From NCBI GenBank assembly GCA_018223185.1, contig JAAEYW010000033.1, positions 1 through 43,728 on the forward strand: a stretch of DNA of 43,728 bases, in the 5' to 3' direction. The position numbers and the translations under genes are program-made. Each line of letters begins with the position of its first letter. Within the stretch, counting starts at the first letter, position 1. Source of the DNA: Oceanospirillales bacterium. GTDB taxonomy: Bacteria > Pseudomonadota > Gammaproteobacteria > Pseudomonadales > Balneatricaceae. Below, one piece after another: positions 29,094-38,733 of the stretch. The notes under the pieces are model-generated. The model saw only the letters and a list, made by a program, of their open reading frames with translations. It ran no database searches and was not told where the DNA came from.

Positions 29094-30929
29094 TTAGCTG
29101 ACGACTTTATTCCGACCGGCTAATTTAGCCTGATACAGCTTTTCATCAGCACAACGAAGCACCTCATCAAAGCCACTATCCTCTGACCAGATAACCACTC
29201 CTGCACTGAATGTCAGCTGCACAACAGCACCATCCTCCAGCTCTATCTGACTCTGCCGCAGAGATGACAGTAATGTATCCACCAGCCGGTGCGCTGTGGA
29301 CAGATCCGTATCGGGCAGTAACAGTACAAACTCCTCCCCCCCGATACGACTAAACAGGTCAGTTTTACGCAACATCCCCTGCATAATACGGGTAAACTCT
29401 TTGAGTGCCCAATCGCCAGCAGCATGACCATGCCGGTCATTAATATCCTTAAAACGATCCAGATCAATCATTGCTATCGCAATTGTGGTGGTTAGCCGTT
29501 GAGCCCGGTGGCGCTCTTTTATCGCTTCCTCAATCAACGCCCGACGGTTCATAAGTCCGGTCAGCGCATCTTCCCGGGCCAACCGGATAAGTTCCTCTTC
29601 ACTGCGCTGCAATGTATTAGTCATACGATTAAAAGCACTGGCCAACTGTCCTATTTCATCAGCGGAACTAACTTCAGCCTTAACAGAAAGGTCTCCTGCC
29701 TCAACCTGATCTATCGATTGTTTCAGTCTGGCCACGGGCGCGACAATATTTTGCGCCAGCATATAAACAAGAACAAACAACAAACACATGCTGACTATCA
29801 GCCAGGCTGAAGCTTCCAGCAGCAATTTTTTGCCGCCTTCACGCCAGCCACTGTCAGCAATGAATACCAGTAGGGAGAACGAGGAAAACTGATCAATATA
29901 GTCCTGATACTCTGCGACAGATACATTCAGAGCGGTAGCACTCATCTGTGCTATCACTTTATTGAGCACCTGGTCATCGGCAACGGGCGCAGATGCCAGA
30001 AAACCATCAAACTGATGACTGAACTTACCCGCTGGCGGCAATGACAGACTAAAATTTTTCAACGCTACGGTATTCAGATAGCGATAATCGGATTCAACGC
30101 GCAGAGGATTAGTTCTCAACAGCACAACGTCAGCAGCATTTATGCCCCTGTCCGCCAGACTCTGGCGCAGATCATTGAGAATCTCATCAATCTGAGTCCG
30201 GTCCAGAAAAGCGGTAACATAGCCTTTCAAATGCCCGGCACAGGTGATCAGAGGCTGGGTAAAAAGAAACGTGTCACGTTCGGATGACAGCCCCATAAGC
30301 ACAGCTTCCCGCTTCCCGGCATAATCTATATGTACCGGAGGGCGCGCTATCTGTGATGCCAGACTGAATATTCTGTTTTGCAAATGGAAGTAACTGGCAG
30401 AGTCTGCCTCACCTTTTCGCTCCATGCTCAACGCTTGCATAAACAGTGCGTTCTTTTGCTGCTGCAGTTCTGGCAGATCATTCTGCCAGCGTTTAAATAA
30501 TGCTTCGATATGCTTGAAGCGCCAGACATCAAATAGCTGGCTATTTTGAAGTATTCGGGTCGAATCTGCCTGAGACTGAGTCACTCTGGCAACCTGACTA
30601 GCCTCCACCTTTCCCATCTCATCGGCAATCACCAGTGCAGAAAACCCCTGACTCTGCTGCAAGGCATTACGTACCGACAACATAAAATTACTGGCACTAT
30701 CAATGGCATCGCAATTATTAATGCTTCCCCCCAGAAGCACGAATTCACTGACCCTCAAACTGAGAAAATCGTTCAGTCGCTGAGCACCCGAGGTCGACAC
30801 CAGAGAGCCAATATTACCAACCTGTTCAGCTGTAGCATCCAGCTGCACCTGATAATAGCTCCAGGTAAAGCCCATCACAGGCAGTGCAACCGGAAACATC
30901 CAGAGCAGAATTTTGGTCAGCAGGTTCAT
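29094..30929 (-). CDS. HAMP-GGDEF diguanylate cyclase
   Basis: The 611-residue inner-membrane protein has a helix near 4-24, a long mainly helical periplasmic sensor (to about 360), a second helix (ASAWLIVSMCLLFVLVYML), a HAMP domain (about 385-435, VAPVARLKQSIDQVEAGDLS) and a C-terminal GGDEF domain with GGEEF near 528. The inhibitory RxxD (RKTD) lies in the usual place just before it, so product feedback is expected. There is no EAL domain. Mono-cistronic: 164 bases from the epimerase locus upstream region and 271 from the ABC permease gene. The ATG at 30929 is chosen over a TTG eight codons upstream. Confidence 0.93.
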   Translation of the reverse strand: MNLLTKILLWMFPVALPVMGFTWSYYQVQLDATAEQVGNIGSLVSTSGAQRLNDFLSLRVSEFVLLGGSINNCDAIDSASNFMLSVRNALQQSQGFSALVIADEMGKVEASQVARVTQSQADSTRILQNSQLFDVWRFKHIEALFKRWQNDLPELQQQKNALFMQALSMERKGEADSASYFHLQNRIFSLASQIARPPVHIDYAGKREAVLMGLSSERDTFLFTQPLITCAGHLKGYVTAFLDRTQIDEILNDLRQSLADRGINAADVVLLRTNPLRVESDYRYLNTVALKNFSLSLPPAGKFSHQFDGFLASAPVADDQVLNKVIAQMSATALNVSVAEYQDYIDQFSSFSLLVFIADSGWREGGKKLLLEASAWLIVSMCLLFVLVYMLAQNIVAPVARLKQSIDQVEAGDLSVKAEVSSADEIGQLASAFNRMTNTLQRSEEELIRLAREDALTGLMNRRALIEEAIKERHRAQRLTTTIAIAMIDLDRFKDINDRHGHAAGDWALKEFTRIMQGMLRKTDLFSRIGGEEFVLLLPDTDLSTAHRLVDTLLSSLRQSQIELEDGAVVQLTFSAGVVIWSEDSGFDEVLRCADEKLYQAKLAGRNKVVS

Positions 30930-31114
30930 TTGTAACAACCCGACAAGCAACACATTGAAGACAGCAACGCCCGGAGATATTCTGTCAAACAGCTCTCAGG
31001 CATAACCGCACGCCCGTAAATTAATTGCCCCTCAGCCCCGCTGTCTGAGACATTTGACCGATGCTCTGTCATTACTCGCACAATAGTTCGCTCAGCTTTT
31101 AGTTAACAGTGCTA

Positions 31115-31133
31115 CCTGTCGGTTATCGGCAGG
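31115..31133. terminator. Hairpin downstream of the phosphonate/selenate-type transporter
   Basis: CCTGTCG, a five-base loop (GTTAT) and CGGCAGG form a seven-base stem (one G-T pair) 68 bases after the permease gene stop on the minus strand. No T-tract follows on that strand, so a terminator role is tentative. Confidence 0.3.
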
Positions 31134-31200
31134 CCTGTCTTTCAGAATAGCGGTTGCTGAGGTTTGTGCAGCCTTAGTCCAGCATAATCAGATGTAAAAC

Positions 31201-32682
31201 TCAGATATGACGCTGAATCCGGCGAGCCAGGAGATCAACCAGGATGTTCATCATCGCAGCGACCAGAATCAGCAACAGGGCAACATCAAAACGGATCTCC
31301 TGAATCGCGCTATCGACAAAAAAACCGATGGTATGAATACCCAAAATTCCCAGAATAGCGGTCTCCCGCATGATCACTTCCCAGCGATAAAGCATAAAGG
31401 ATAGGAACGCCGGATAACTGCGGGGCAATAACTCATAGAAATAGCGGTCAAGTTGTCTTTCGGGTGCATCAGGTCTTAATTGTATCTCATTGCTATTACG
31501 CCCCGTCAGATATCCGATCAGGGCGCCATTGTGAATCGCCAGTGCGATCACGGCAGGGAGCATTGAGGGCCCCAGAAGCTGCAACAGAATATAAGCCAGC
31601 AAATACTCGGGAGTAGAGCGGGCAATAACAAGAAAAACATGTCCGGGAAACCGTCCGGCAACGCCAAAGCAATAACGATTTATCAGCGGAAAAAACAGCA
31701 GCGCAAACAAACCGGTCACGACCAGTGCAATCTGTGACAACAACAGCGTATTCCAGACTCCGGGCAGCGCCTGATCAATAACAATAGTACCCGCCCAGTC
31801 GGCCAGAGATTGCCAGTTTGCCTCACCACTACGCAGAGGAGCAGGCACTATATCCTCAGAAAAAAACCGCCCGACATTGCCCCAGATGATCGGCAGGCCC
31901 GTCCCCATAAAAAAGGGCGCGCCCAGCAAAAACAGAGGCAGGGTCCAGCGTCTGAGCCACACTTTCTTCGTCGCAATTAAAAGATAAAACAGGATCATCA
32001 GCCCCGCAACCTCAGGGTAATAACCTTGAGAAAAGGAGGATTCGAGATAGTAGCCGAGGGTTGGCAGCCCGACAAAACCCAGAATTGCGCTACTGCGAAT
32101 ACCACATTCAAGACGATAGGAGGTATAGCTGACCAGATGAGGCCAGGCCTGCGGTAACCGGGTGTAGAGAATAGCACTGAAAAAGCCACTGCCGGCAGGC
32201 AGTGCATATTCTGGATGCTTCGGAACCTGCCCAAGAATCTCAGCATACATACGGGCAAATATACCTGAGTACGGAACCGCAATAGCCAGCAGTCCGGTTA
32301 ACGGATGAAGACCAAAAAACTGCAAAAAAATCAACGCCCAGAACAGCTCATGGATCGAGCGTGTCAGAGCACAGATTGCGCGAATAAAGGTATGGTGAAA
32401 AGCCAGAGCCAGCAGAAAACCACAGACAACGGCCAGCGCCACACCGGCGAAAGCAAAAGCCAGTGTGGCCAGCAAAGCTTCGAAGATCAGGCCGGAGTCC
32501 ATCAGCTGTGGAGAGATAACCCCCTGCAGCAGTCGTCCCATCTCACTCCAGGGGTCCAGACTGGAAATTTCCAGATCAGCAAATGGCAGACAGATCAGTG
32601 CAATCAGCAGAAACCACAGGCTGGTCCGCACACCACCGGGCCAGCGATAGCGTGGCAAAGACAGTATTTTAGTAGAACTCAT
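31201..32682 (-). CDS. ABC transporter permease, two fused PhnE-like modules
   Basis: The 493-residue membrane protein contains two tandem permease modules of the binding-protein-dependent type, each with about six helices. The coupling-helix regions are readable in both halves (AGSGFFSAILYTRLPQAWPH, and ELLPRSYPAFLSFMLYRWE), as are repeated RSIHELFWALIF and ARSTPEYLLAYIL segments typical of PhnE. A single polypeptide therefore supplies the whole channel, as in the putative selenate-type branch of phosphonate importers. It overlaps the ATPase gene by 14 bases. Substrate identity is not proven by the sequence. Confidence 0.9.
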   Translation of the reverse strand: MSSTKILSLPRYRWPGGVRTSLWFLLIALICLPFADLEISSLDPWSEMGRLLQGVISPQLMDSGLIFEALLATLAFAFAGVALAVVCGFLLALAFHHTFIRAICALTRSIHELFWALIFLQFFGLHPLTGLLAIAVPYSGIFARMYAEILGQVPKHPEYALPAGSGFFSAILYTRLPQAWPHLVSYTSYRLECGIRSSAILGFVGLPTLGYYLESSFSQGYYPEVAGLMILFYLLIATKKVWLRRWTLPLFLLGAPFFMGTGLPIIWGNVGRFFSEDIVPAPLRSGEANWQSLADWAGTIVIDQALPGVWNTLLLSQIALVVTGLFALLFFPLINRYCFGVAGRFPGHVFLVIARSTPEYLLAYILLQLLGPSMLPAVIALAIHNGALIGYLTGRNSNEIQLRPDAPERQLDRYFYELLPRSYPAFLSFMLYRWEVIMRETAILGILGIHTIGFFVDSAIQEIRFDVALLLILVAAMMNILVDLLARRIQRHI

Positions 32683-33319
32683 TCAGGGTACTTACTGTCA
32701 GCCTTTCCGCCCGTTCATCAAGGACAAGCTTACCATCCTGAATGGCTATAATCCGCTGACCATAGCGCAATGCCCGGTCAACATCATGCAGTGTAATGAC
32801 GGCGGTAATAAAATTCTGTCCAAGTAGTGACATCACCCGGTCAGCTTCCGGGCCATCTAAGGCAGACACCGGCTCATCAGCCAGTAACACTGAAGATTGC
32901 TGATAAAGAGCCCGGGCAACCGCAACACGCTGCTGCTGACCACCGGACAGATCCGCCACTGCAGAGAAACACTTATCGCTTAACCCTAACCGTTCAAGCA
33001 AAGGTAATATTTCAGCCACCCGGGCTGGAGTGGGCCATACCAGGTTTCGTATATTGTGAAACACAGTATGGCGGGACAGGCATCCCATATAGACATTATG
33101 AAATACGCTCAGACTCTCGACCAGCCCTAACCCCTGGGGGATCAGGGCGCATTCGTTGCGGTTTTCGGTATAGATGTGATTCAACAGGGTCGACTTACCA
33201 CACCCGCTTTTACCCAGCAGAATAAGATGCTCGCCAGTCCTGATATCCAGACTGACAGGTTCCAGAACCCGCTGAGCACCGTATCCCAGCGAGTCACTCT
33301 GTATCGCAAGAGCAGTCAT
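32669..33319 (-). CDS. ABC transporter ATP-binding protein, PhnC-like
   Basis: The 216-residue ATPase has intact Walker A (GKSGCGKST), signature (LSGGQQQRVAVARAL), Walker B (VLLADEPVSALDG) and switch histidine (TLHDVDRAL). It would energise import by the adjacent fused permease. The Q-loop (ALIPQGLGLVESLSVFHNVY, with glutamine) is of the PhnC kind. Its start codon shares one base with the stop of the binding-protein gene, so the three genes are translationally coupled. Confidence 0.94.
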   Translation of the reverse strand: MTALAIQSDSLGYGAQRVLEPVSLDIRTGEHLILLGKSGCGKSTLLNHIYTENRNECALIPQGLGLVESLSVFHNVYMGCLSRHTVFHNIRNLVWPTPARVAEILPLLERLGLSDKCFSAVADLSGGQQQRVAVARALYQQSSVLLADEPVSALDGPEADRVMSLLGQNFITAVITLHDVDRALRYGQRIIAIQDGKLVLDERAERLTVSTLNEFY

Positions 33320-34176
33320 TAATCCAGCAAACCCACCTGCTTCGCAACCTTACGAACAGGCTCAAAGTCTTGATTCGAAGCAGGAATGAAGCCGGAACGA
33401 GGGAAGCTGTTCAGCAGTTCAGGATCTTTCATTCCCAGCAAAGCCTTTTCAAGCCGGGCAGTAAAGCCTTCGCCAAAAGCGGCATCAAGATCACCACGAA
33501 CGGTCCACTGATAATCAGGATAGGTAGGTGTTTCCCAGATAACCTGTACCTTGGAAGTGTCCACTTTTCCCTCTGCCACAGCCGTTTCCCAGACTTTATA
33601 GTTCAGAGCACCCACCTGATAGGCTCCGGACTCAACCAACGCAATCGTACGGGAGTGGTTACCACTGAAACCGACCCGGCTAAACAGCTCATCAGGGCTG
33701 ATGCCAAACTGTTCCCGCAGGTTATATTCAGGCATCAGACGTCCGGAGGTAGACCCTTTTGAACCGAAGGTAAATGTCAGCCCTCGCAGAGACTCTGGCA
33801 GGTGATCAGCAGGGCTGAGGCCTGCGCTTGTATTGGCAATAAAGAACGACTTGAATACAGGGTCTTCAACACCCTGAGCCACAGCGCGGGACCCGGGTAC
33901 CAGCTCTCTGGCTTGCACACCGGAGAGACCACCAAACCAGGCAAGCTGCACCTGATTGTTTCTGAACGCGGTAATTGAAGCCGCATAGGATTTAACCGGA
34001 ATAAACCGCACCTCAGTATCCAACTCCTGCTGCAGATAATCGGCTACCTTCTGAAACCGTTGCTTCAGCTGGGTTTCATCCTGATCAGGAATCGCCGTAA
34101 ACACGAATGCCGGGGTTGCATTAACAGCACCCGTCAACAACATTAACAACACACCACGAAGTAATATTTTAAGCAT
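33319..34176 (-). CDS. PhnD-like periplasmic binding protein (phosphonate or putative selenate type)
   Basis: The 285-residue protein has a signal peptide (to about residue 20, NATP) and the PhnD-like body: FTAIPDQDETQLKQRFQKVA, VRFIPVKSYAASITAFRNNQ, LAWFGGLSGVQARELVPGS and GVEDPVFKSFFIAN. The IPDQDE and WFGGLSGVQAR wording is what I recall from the family annotated as putative selenate ABC transporter binding proteins, rather than phosphonate ones; this comes from memory and was not searched. The start at 34176 is chosen because AGGA sits six bases before it. It is the first gene of a three-gene importer operon, divergent from a binding-domain GGDEF protein. Confidence 0.88.
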   Translation of the reverse strand: MLKILLRGVLLMLLTGAVNATPAFVFTAIPDQDETQLKQRFQKVADYLQQELDTEVRFIPVKSYAASITAFRNNQVQLAWFGGLSGVQARELVPGSRAVAQGVEDPVFKSFFIANTSAGLSPADHLPESLRGLTFTFGSKGSTSGRLMPEYNLREQFGISPDELFSRVGFSGNHSRTIALVESGAYQVGALNYKVWETAVAEGKVDTSKVQVIWETPTYPDYQWTVRGDLDAAFGEGFTARLEKALLGMKDPELLNSFPRSGFIPASNQDFEPVRKVAKQVGLLD

Positions 34177-34497
34177 TTTCATTCCTGAATAACCGGTAAA
34201 ATTTCGGTGGCTATTTTCGCACAATCCCCCATATAAATGCAGCTTGTTTAGGCTGAACAACTCAAAAAGCCAGCCGTAAATGCAAACACTTGTTTAATAA
34301 ACTTTGCACTCACAACTGAAAAACAATAACTGACTCCACATACTGACAGCGCAGTCACCAAAATGCGACAACCGTTCATGCAGGATATTCATTTATTGAT
34401 TAGAATTAAGATGACTTAAGTTGCTACCTTCCTTCGCATATATCGGGGTACCAGGCTCAGTCACAGCGTTGATTACGACCTAAGCCGGACATACAAG
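34177..34497. other. Divergent intergenic region between the importer operon and the dual-binding-domain GGDEF gene
   Basis: This 321-base gap should hold two promoters. A palindrome AAACA-CT-TGTTT followed by A lies at 34284-34296, the same type as sites upstream of the epimerase locus and of the TonB-receptor cluster. The plus-strand start at 34498 has only a poor ribosome site (GGAC). No RNA gene or riboswitch was recognised. Confidence 0.4.
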
Positions 34498-36852
34498 ATG
34501 CTGCATAACACCTTAAAGCTTTTATTGATTCTGCTGTGCACAGTGCTGGCAACACCGGGTTATAGCTCCCAAAGCAATAGCATAAAGCATACCCGCACAG
34601 AGAATCTGACACCTGTCAGTCTGCAGCTTATCTGGAAACATCAGTTTCAGTTTGCCGGATACTACATGGCTAAACAGAAAGGGCTTTACCGCAGGGCGGG
34701 TATCGATCTTTCAATTCATGAATTTGAAAAAAATGAAGACCCGGTTGCAACAGTGCTTAACGGCGAACGGGATTTTGCTTTAGGCCGTTCAACTATCCTG
34801 GCTCAACGTATTAATGGAGCAAAAATTGTTGCCCTGTTGGCAACCTTTCAGAACTCGCCACTGATGTTACTGACCACCGAAAAGTCTGGAATTACAAAAC
34901 CTGCCGACCTTCAGGGTAAACGGATTATGATGACTCCGGATGCAGAAAAGCAGGTTGAACTGTTGGCAATGCTGCGTCAGTCGGGTATCACTGACTCAGA
35001 TTTCGAGCGTCAGGATCATAGCTTTAATATCAACGACCTGATCGAAGGTAAAACAGATGCTATGGCATCTTACATATCCAATGAACCCTTCCATCTAAAG
35101 GAAAAAGGGATTGGGTACACCATGATCCGGCCGGAAAAGTTTGGTTTCAGCATGTACTCTGATCTGTTGTTCACGTCAGAAGCGCTGCTGCACGAGAAGC
35201 CTGAACTGGTTGAAGCGTTTCGGCAGGCAACCATTGAGGGCTGGCGCTACGCCTTCAGCCATATTGAGGAAACCGCGGATCTTATCATCGCACAATACAA
35301 CAGTCAGAACCGTTCAAAAGCAGCACTGATATTTGAAGGTGAACAGTTGGCTGCACTGGCTTTTGATAAGGAGGGCAGATTCGGATCAATAGAACCAGAA
35401 AAACTGAGAGTGATCTCCCAGCTTTATCTGCTCTTTAATTTAATCCCGTCTGATTACAAAATTGAAAACTTTATCTATCACCCCGAAGATCAGGCCCGGC
35501 TATCCTTTAACGAGAGGGAGAAACAGTTTCTGGCAACTAAACCGACCCTCAAAGTGTGTGGCGATCCGCTCTGGGAGCCATACAGCCAGCTGAAATTCAA
35601 CCGTTACGAAGGGGTAATCCCTGACTATCTTCAGTTGATAAGCCAACGAACCGGACTCCAGTTTGAAACCGTCACTTCCCAGGTATGGAGCCAGTCCATT
35701 GCTGCCATGAAAGCAGCAAAGTGCGATTTGATCGCAGGAGCGATGCAGACACCGAGCCGGGCGAAATTTATGCAATTCTCCCGCCCCTACCTGAGTATGC
35801 CTGCGGTGCTGGCGGTCAGATCAGAGACTCCGGCAGATATGCCTCTGAATGAGATGTTCAGGCGATCGGTAGCCATCATCGAAGAATCAGCCTTTATTGA
35901 GATTATTCGCGGGCGAATTCCCGATGCCAATATAGTGCCGGTTGCATCAATCATGGATGGCCTTAAACGGGTTCAGAGCGGGGAGGTATTCGCCTTACTG
36001 AATGCCCCTGACGGAATCAGCTCGGCCATCAGCCAACTCCACCTGTCCGGGATTAAAGTTATAGACCAGGTACGGGATTCCTGGGACATCAGTGTCGCGG
36101 TCAACCGCACTTATCAAGACACCCCCTTGCTGGATATCATCAACAAAGCAATAAACTCAATTACCCCGGAAGAGAGTGACACGATTCGCAACCGGTGGAT
36201 CAGGATAACCTTTGAACATGAGACAGATTACGCCCTGATATGGCAGATTTTGACCATCATAGGCGCCCTGCTCATGTTTCTTATTTACCGCTACAGGCTG
36301 ATTCATATTCACAACCAGCAACTCAGAGAGATGGCCAGGCATGACCCGCTAACCTGCCTCTATAACCGACGGATGCTGACTGAATCACTCACTGATAGCA
36401 GCGAACTTGCCAAACGCTATAAACGTCCATTTTCTATCATTTTCTTTGATCTGGACGACTTTAAGACGATTAATGACCAGTTTGGACACAATGAGGGAGA
36501 CCGGGTACTAAAAGAGATCGCCGAGATTTTACACAGCAGCTGTCGCCTGAGTGATCATTATGGCCGCTGGGGAGGAGAAGAATTCCTTATCGTTCTACCC
36601 GAGTCAAATCTGAAAGAGGCCCTGGCAAGTGCTGAAAAGTTACGCAAGGCGATACAAGAACACGATTTCAAGCTTTCTCCCACAGCGCAGATCACTGGTA
36701 GCTTTGGTGTCGCACAGTATGAACCGGGGGAATCGATTAACAACATCGTTGCCCGGTCTGACAAGGCTTTGTACCGGGCTAAGTCTTCAGGTAAAAACCG
36801 GGTGTGCAAAGATATCTGCAACAAAAAAAGCACTCCAGCAGAACTACGCTGA
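34498..36852 (+). CDS. Dual periplasmic-binding-domain GGDEF protein (diguanylate cyclase)
   Basis: The 784-residue protein has a signal peptide (about 1-24) and an NMT1/THI5-like binding domain (about 35-270, with QLIWKHQFQFAGYYMAKQKG). A second SBP_bac_3-type domain follows (about 340-575, with TLKVCGDPLWEPY and GVIPDYLQLISQRTGL), then one transmembrane helix (IWQILTIIGALLMFLIY) and a GGDEF domain. GGEEF lies near 690, with RxxD (RLSD) in place before it. Both binding domains would face the periplasm, so two ligands may set one cyclase. It is divergent from the PhnCDE-like importer, a neighbour that may share its ligand. Confidence 0.93.
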   Translation: MLHNTLKLLLILLCTVLATPGYSSQSNSIKHTRTENLTPVSLQLIWKHQFQFAGYYMAKQKGLYRRAGIDLSIHEFEKNEDPVATVLNGERDFALGRSTILAQRINGAKIVALLATFQNSPLMLLTTEKSGITKPADLQGKRIMMTPDAEKQVELLAMLRQSGITDSDFERQDHSFNINDLIEGKTDAMASYISNEPFHLKEKGIGYTMIRPEKFGFSMYSDLLFTSEALLHEKPELVEAFRQATIEGWRYAFSHIEETADLIIAQYNSQNRSKAALIFEGEQLAALAFDKEGRFGSIEPEKLRVISQLYLLFNLIPSDYKIENFIYHPEDQARLSFNEREKQFLATKPTLKVCGDPLWEPYSQLKFNRYEGVIPDYLQLISQRTGLQFETVTSQVWSQSIAAMKAAKCDLIAGAMQTPSRAKFMQFSRPYLSMPAVLAVRSETPADMPLNEMFRRSVAIIEESAFIEIIRGRIPDANIVPVASIMDGLKRVQSGEVFALLNAPDGISSAISQLHLSGIKVIDQVRDSWDISVAVNRTYQDTPLLDIINKAINSITPEESDTIRNRWIRITFEHETDYALIWQILTIIGALLMFLIYRYRLIHIHNQQLREMARHDPLTCLYNRRMLTESLTDSSELAKRYKRPFSIIFFDLDDFKTINDQFGHNEGDRVLKEIAEILHSSCRLSDHYGRWGGEEFLIVLPESNLKEALASAEKLRKAIQEHDFKLSPTAQITGSFGVAQYEPGESINNIVARSDKALYRAKSSGKNRVCKDICNKKSTPAELR

Positions 36853-36906
36853 AACAATTAATTACACTTCCCACAATAGCCTTCAAACAGGCTAAACGGT
36901 AAACTC

Positions 36907-36929
36907 ACTCCTTGCTCAAGCAAAGGAGT
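36907..36929 (+). promoter_or_regulatory. Hairpin enclosing the ribosome site of the LysE gene
   Basis: ACTCCTTGC (36907-36915) pairs with GCAAAGGAGT (36920-36929) across a four-base loop, with one bulged base. The right arm contains the AAGGAG ribosome-binding sequence of the gene starting at 36935. In the folded mRNA the ribosome site would be hidden, so translation may be conditional; the structure could also end the previous transcript, but no T-tract follows. Confidence 0.5.
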
Positions 36930-36934
36930 CTGTC

Positions 36935-37549
36935 ATGTCTTTCGAAAGCGCCATCACCTTTTTTATCGCCATATTTATATTTGGCATAACACCGGGTCCC
37001 GGGGTGTTTTCCATTCTGGCCAAAGCGATGGTAGAAGGCCCGCGACGCTGTTTTATGCTGGCATTGGGAATGACCTTCAGCGATATTATTTACCTGACGC
37101 TTGCCTGCCTCGGACTAGCCACCATTGCCGAACACTGGAGCGGGCTTTTCACACTCATCAAATGGATTGGCGCTGCGTATCTGCTTTGGCTGGGTTTTAA
37201 AATTTTCACCAGTAAACCCAGTCTGAAAGACTCCACCACCCTGATTGCCAGACGGTCATCTCTGGAGTTTATACAGGGCTTTCTCATCTCAGCCTCTAAC
37301 CCGAAAGTAATTCTGTTTTATATCGCCTTTCTGCCAACATTTATGGATCTGTCTTCACTCGACAGCAGGGATATTGCCCTGGCGGCAGGCCTGACGCTGA
37401 TGGCCCTGATGTTAGGACTGATGCTAATCGCCTACTGTGCACACTGGGCGAGCAAACGATTACAATCACCAACCGCAATGCAACGGCTGAATCAGTGTGC
37501 CGGAGGAATTATGATGGGTGCCGGCGTTTATCTGGTCTCACGCAGTTAA
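36935..37549 (+). CDS. LysE/RhtB-family amino acid exporter
   Basis: The 204-residue membrane protein has about six helices and the family start FGITPGPGVFSILAKAMVEGP, here from FGITPGPGVFS to AMVEGPRR. Other LysE features are the GAAYLLWLGFKIF helix and the FIQGFLISASNPKVILFYI segment with the conserved NPK. Members export basic or neutral amino acids such as lysine, threonine or homoserine lactone. The substrate is not predictable. AGGAG lies before the start but inside a hairpin. It is followed by rlmG after 44 bases. Confidence 0.93.
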   Translation: MSFESAITFFIAIFIFGITPGPGVFSILAKAMVEGPRRCFMLALGMTFSDIIYLTLACLGLATIAEHWSGLFTLIKWIGAAYLLWLGFKIFTSKPSLKDSTTLIARRSSLEFIQGFLISASNPKVILFYIAFLPTFMDLSSLDSRDIALAAGLTLMALMLGLMLIAYCAHWASKRLQSPTAMQRLNQCAGGIMMGAGVYLVSRS

Positions 37550-37593
37550 TTCATTATAATCATCTGCCTACTTCTTCAGATTACAGGATGACG

Positions 37594-38733
37594 ATGGAAA
37601 CCCTTGCAGTCCCACAGGGCAATTTTGAACTGTCCCGCTATCCAGCCCGACAGCAGGAAACCCTGCGCGCCTGGGATGCAGCAGATGAATATCTGTTGAA
37701 CTATCTGCATGATGAACAGTTGCTGCACACCAACTGTCGCATCCTGATTCTGAACGACAGTTTCGGCACACTAGCCTGCGCGCTCTCTGATTACCACACG
37801 GTTTCTGTCAGTGACTCATTTATTGCCCGGCAAGGGATGCAGCTGAACCTCAGTCAGAATCAGCTCGACCCGGACTCGGTTGAGTTCAGACACTCGCTGA
37901 TGGATTACGGTGAGTCAGGAGAAGCTTACGACCTGGTGATATTAAAGGTCACCAAAAGTCTGGGGCAACTGGAAGATCAGTTGCATCGCATCCGTCCCTA
38001 TCTGAATCAGAAAAGTCAGATCATCGGCACGGGAATGGTTAAGGGGATTCACACGTCAACCCTGCAGTTATTTGAAACAATTATAGGTCAGACTCAAACA
38101 TCACTGGCCCGGAAAAAAGCCAGGCTGATATTTTCCCGGTTCGACCCGACACTTAGCCCGCCTGAAAATAGCTACCCAAGATCATACGCACTGGAAAACA
38201 CTGCATATCAGATTCTCAACCATGCCAACGTATTCTCCCGGGAAAAACTGGATATAGGCACCCGCTTTCTGATCGAAAACCTCCCCACTGATAACCGCTT
38301 TCAGCAGATAGTCGACCTTGGCTGCGGTAATGGCATTGTTGGCCTGGTGGCTGCAGCAGCAAATCCAGAGGCAACTATTCACTTTGTTGATGAGTCGTAC
38401 ATGGCTGTAGCGTCCGCTGAAATCAACTTTAACAGAGCTTTTCCTGAACGCAGCGCCCAATTTAAGGTTACTGACTGCTTAAACGGGATAACACTGGACA
38501 GCTGTGACCTGATACTCAACAACCCCCCTTTTCATCAACAGAGTACCATCGGTGATTTTATCGCCTGGCAGATGTTCACCGAATCGAAGGCTGTGCTTAA
38601 ACAGGGCGGAGAGCTCTGGGTTATCGGCAACCGCCATCTTAACTACCATGCTAAATTGAAAAGACTTTTCGGCAACTGCTCGACTGTCGCCAGTAATAAC
38701 AAATTTGTCATTCTGAAAACTGTCAAACGATAA
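37594..38733 (+). CDS. rlmG: 23S rRNA (guanine(1835)-N2)-methyltransferase
   Basis: The 379-residue protein has the RlmG layout: an N-terminal degenerate methyltransferase-like domain (ARQQETLRAWDAADEYLL, LILNDSFGTLACAL) and a C-terminal catalytic Rossmann domain with the SAM-binding motif VDLGCGNGIVGL and the active-site motif LNNPPFHQ. It methylates G1835 (E. coli numbering) of 23S rRNA. The E. coli protein has about the same length. The ATG at 37594 is preferred because AGG lies at the right distance; an ATG two codons earlier is directly adjacent to it and unlikely. A housekeeping gene in a window of signalling genes. Confidence 0.95.
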   Translation: METLAVPQGNFELSRYPARQQETLRAWDAADEYLLNYLHDEQLLHTNCRILILNDSFGTLACALSDYHTVSVSDSFIARQGMQLNLSQNQLDPDSVEFRHSLMDYGESGEAYDLVILKVTKSLGQLEDQLHRIRPYLNQKSQIIGTGMVKGIHTSTLQLFETIIGQTQTSLARKKARLIFSRFDPTLSPPENSYPRSYALENTAYQILNHANVFSREKLDIGTRFLIENLPTDNRFQQIVDLGCGNGIVGLVAAAANPEATIHFVDESYMAVASAEINFNRAFPERSAQFKVTDCLNGITLDSCDLILNNPPFHQQSTIGDFIAWQMFTESKAVLKQGGELWVIGNRHLNYHAKLKRLFGNCSTVASNNKFVILKTVKR

